NCBI RefSeq assembly: GCF_017357425.1 | Contig: NZ_CP014571.1 | Span: 2,232,001 to 2,296,000 of the forward strand | DNA from: Arthrobacter sp. D5-1 | Lineage (GTDB): Bacteria > Actinomycetota > Actinomycetes > Actinomycetales > Micrococcaceae | Direction of reading: 5' to 3' | Length of the DNA stretch: 64,000 bases | Part shown: piece by piece, positions 63,068 through 64,000 of the stretch | Layout of the letters: each line of letters begins with the position of its first letter | How positions within the stretch are numbered: the stretch's first letter is position 1 | Notes under the pieces: generated by a model | What the model saw: the letters and a program-made list of their open reading frames with translations, nothing else | Told to the model about the DNA's origin: nothing | Database searches by the model: none | Position numbers and translations under genes: made by a program

Positions 63068-64000
63068 ATGCTTAACGATGAAAACGCCGAACTATTCGAT
63101 ATCCGGCGGCTTGCGCTGCTGGTGGAAGTGGTCGAGCAGGGATCGATCACCGCTGCGGCCGACACCATGCTGTATACGCCATCGGCCGTTTCGCAGCAGT
63201 TGCGCAAGCTCGAGCAGGAAGTCGGACAGCCTCTCCTCAACCGCCGTTCGCGCGGCGTAGTCCCCACCGAGGCCGGCCAGATACTGGCAGGGCACGCCCG
63301 GAAAATTGTTGGGCAGATGCGGGCGGCCCGCGCGGACCTGGATCAGATCGCGGGGCTGCACCGCGGGTCACTGACGGTTGGTACTTTTCCCACGTTGGCG
63401 GGATCGTTTCTCCCGCTTGTCATCCGGGCATTCAAGAAGCGTTACCCCGCCATTGGACTTTCTGTGCGCAGTGCCCGCTTCGACGAATTGGTCTCGGACC
63501 TTGAATCCGGGGTGACGGGACTGTGTCTGCTGTGGGATTACCCTTGGAACCGTTTCAGTGATGAGTCCATCCGCATCACTGAGGTCTTCCAGGAGAGCAC
63601 GGTGATTCTCGTGGCCAAGGGGCACCCCTTGGCTGACCGTGAGGAAGTAAGTATGCGTGAACTCCGGAAGGAGTCATGGATAGTGCGCGCTGAAGCTCAT
63701 CCGGTAGTGGAAGTGTTGCAGCGATCTGCCCACGATGCCGGTTTTGAACCAAACATCGGGTTCCTGGCCAACGACTACCAGGAGGCGCAGGCCATGGTCA
63801 GCGTGGGCATGGGCGTGGCAATGGTGCCTAAGACGGCTGTTGCACTCCAACATCCCGATGTCCGCGTCCTCAGTCTGGGCCCGGACGCCCCCTTACGGCG
63901 GGTACTTCTGGCCCAGCGCCAGGACAAGGTCTACGCCCCCGCCGAAGTGGCATTCCACTCCACGCTGGTGGAAATCGCCCGCGAACGGGGGCGCGACTAC
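63068..64000 (+). CDS. LysR-family regulator (3' end outside the window)
   Basis: A LysR-type regulator, 311 codons seen and still open at the edge. The N-terminal HTH reads RRLALLVEVVEQGSITAAADTMLYTPSAVSQQLRKLEQEVGQPLLNR, and a type-2 periplasmic-binding fold follows. ATG 63068 has aggag nine bases upstream. It is divergent from the PrpF-MatC pair and probably activates it in response to the carboxylate substrate. Confidence 0.9.
   Translation, partial: MLNDENAELFDIRRLALLVEVVEQGSITAAADTMLYTPSAVSQQLRKLEQEVGQPLLNRRSRGVVPTEAGQILAGHARKIVGQMRAARADLDQIAGLHRGSLTVGTFPTLAGSFLPLVIRAFKKRYPAIGLSVRSARFDELVSDLESGVTGLCLLWDYPWNRFSDESIRITEVFQESTVILVAKGHPLADREEVSMRELRKESWIVRAEAHPVVEVLQRSAHDAGFEPNIGFLANDYQEAQAMVSVGMGVAMVPKTAVALQHPDVRVLSLGPDAPLRRVLLAQRQDKVYAPAEVAFHSTLVEIARERGRDY

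Noticed and set aside
1..64000. CRISPR arrays, tRNA, rRNA, transposases and prophage genes
   Set aside because: None could be recognised on either strand; no regular repeat-spacer pattern or transposase motifs were seen.

Overview
The window looks like chromosomal DNA of a soil actinobacterium of the Micrococcaceae, most likely Arthrobacter or Paenarthrobacter. The reasons are the high G+C content, frequent GTG and TTG starts, a mycothione reductase (mycothiol is restricted to Actinobacteria), three GAF-ANTAR proteins, an actinobacterial DUF3090/SCO1664 gene pair, and a DesA3-type desaturase with its own reductase. No rRNA, tRNA, CRISPR array, transposase or phage gene was seen. The content is dominated by catabolic accessory operons, each with its own regulator.

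Layout: 0-6 kb carries an amino-acid binding lipoprotein, a frameshifted amino-acid permease, a frameshifted esterase and a PucR-type regulator. 5.8-10.4 kb carries two small zinc-ribbon genes, a fatty-acid desaturase and three GAF-ANTAR regulators; a block of about 110 bp is duplicated in front of the desaturase and in front of a small-ORF/zinc-ribbon unit. 10.9-18.5 kb holds stress and redox genes: aldo/keto reductase, a small monooxygenase, a TMEM175-like channel, catalase KatE and two paralogous zinc alcohol dehydrogenases, one frameshifted. 19-30.4 kb holds AraC and ROK regulators and an eight-gene sugar operon with two Gfo/Idh/MocA dehydrogenases, three TIM-barrel isomerase/epimerase-like proteins and a ribose-type ABC importer. 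This fits oxidative sugar breakdown through keto-sugar intermediates, as in levoglucosan or inositol catabolism. 30.8-40 kb holds an ABC exporter, mycothione reductase, an aminotransferase/2-hydroxyacid dehydrogenase pair and a reductase/desaturase pair.

40-49 kb holds the phosphatase-DUF3090-SCO1664 trio and an overlapping three-gene operon for homoserine dehydrogenase (lacking an ACT domain), aldehyde dehydrogenase and aspartase. Read together these give homoserine to aspartate semialdehyde to aspartate to fumarate plus ammonia, a catabolic route. An AAA+ ATPase and a DUF808 membrane protein follow. 49-59.2 kb is a LacI-controlled operon in which a peptide-type ABC importer is overlapped by a cytoplasmic GH32 fructosidase and followed by a Tat-exported GH32 enzyme, a probable levan or fructan utilisation system. 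The end holds an SDR, a MatC-like transporter with a PrpF-type isomerase, and the start of a divergent LysR gene that runs off the window.

Three genes carry single-base frameshifts in C/G-rich runs. They may be recent pseudogenes or sequence errors. Functional assignments rest on motifs and gene order read by eye; no database search was run.
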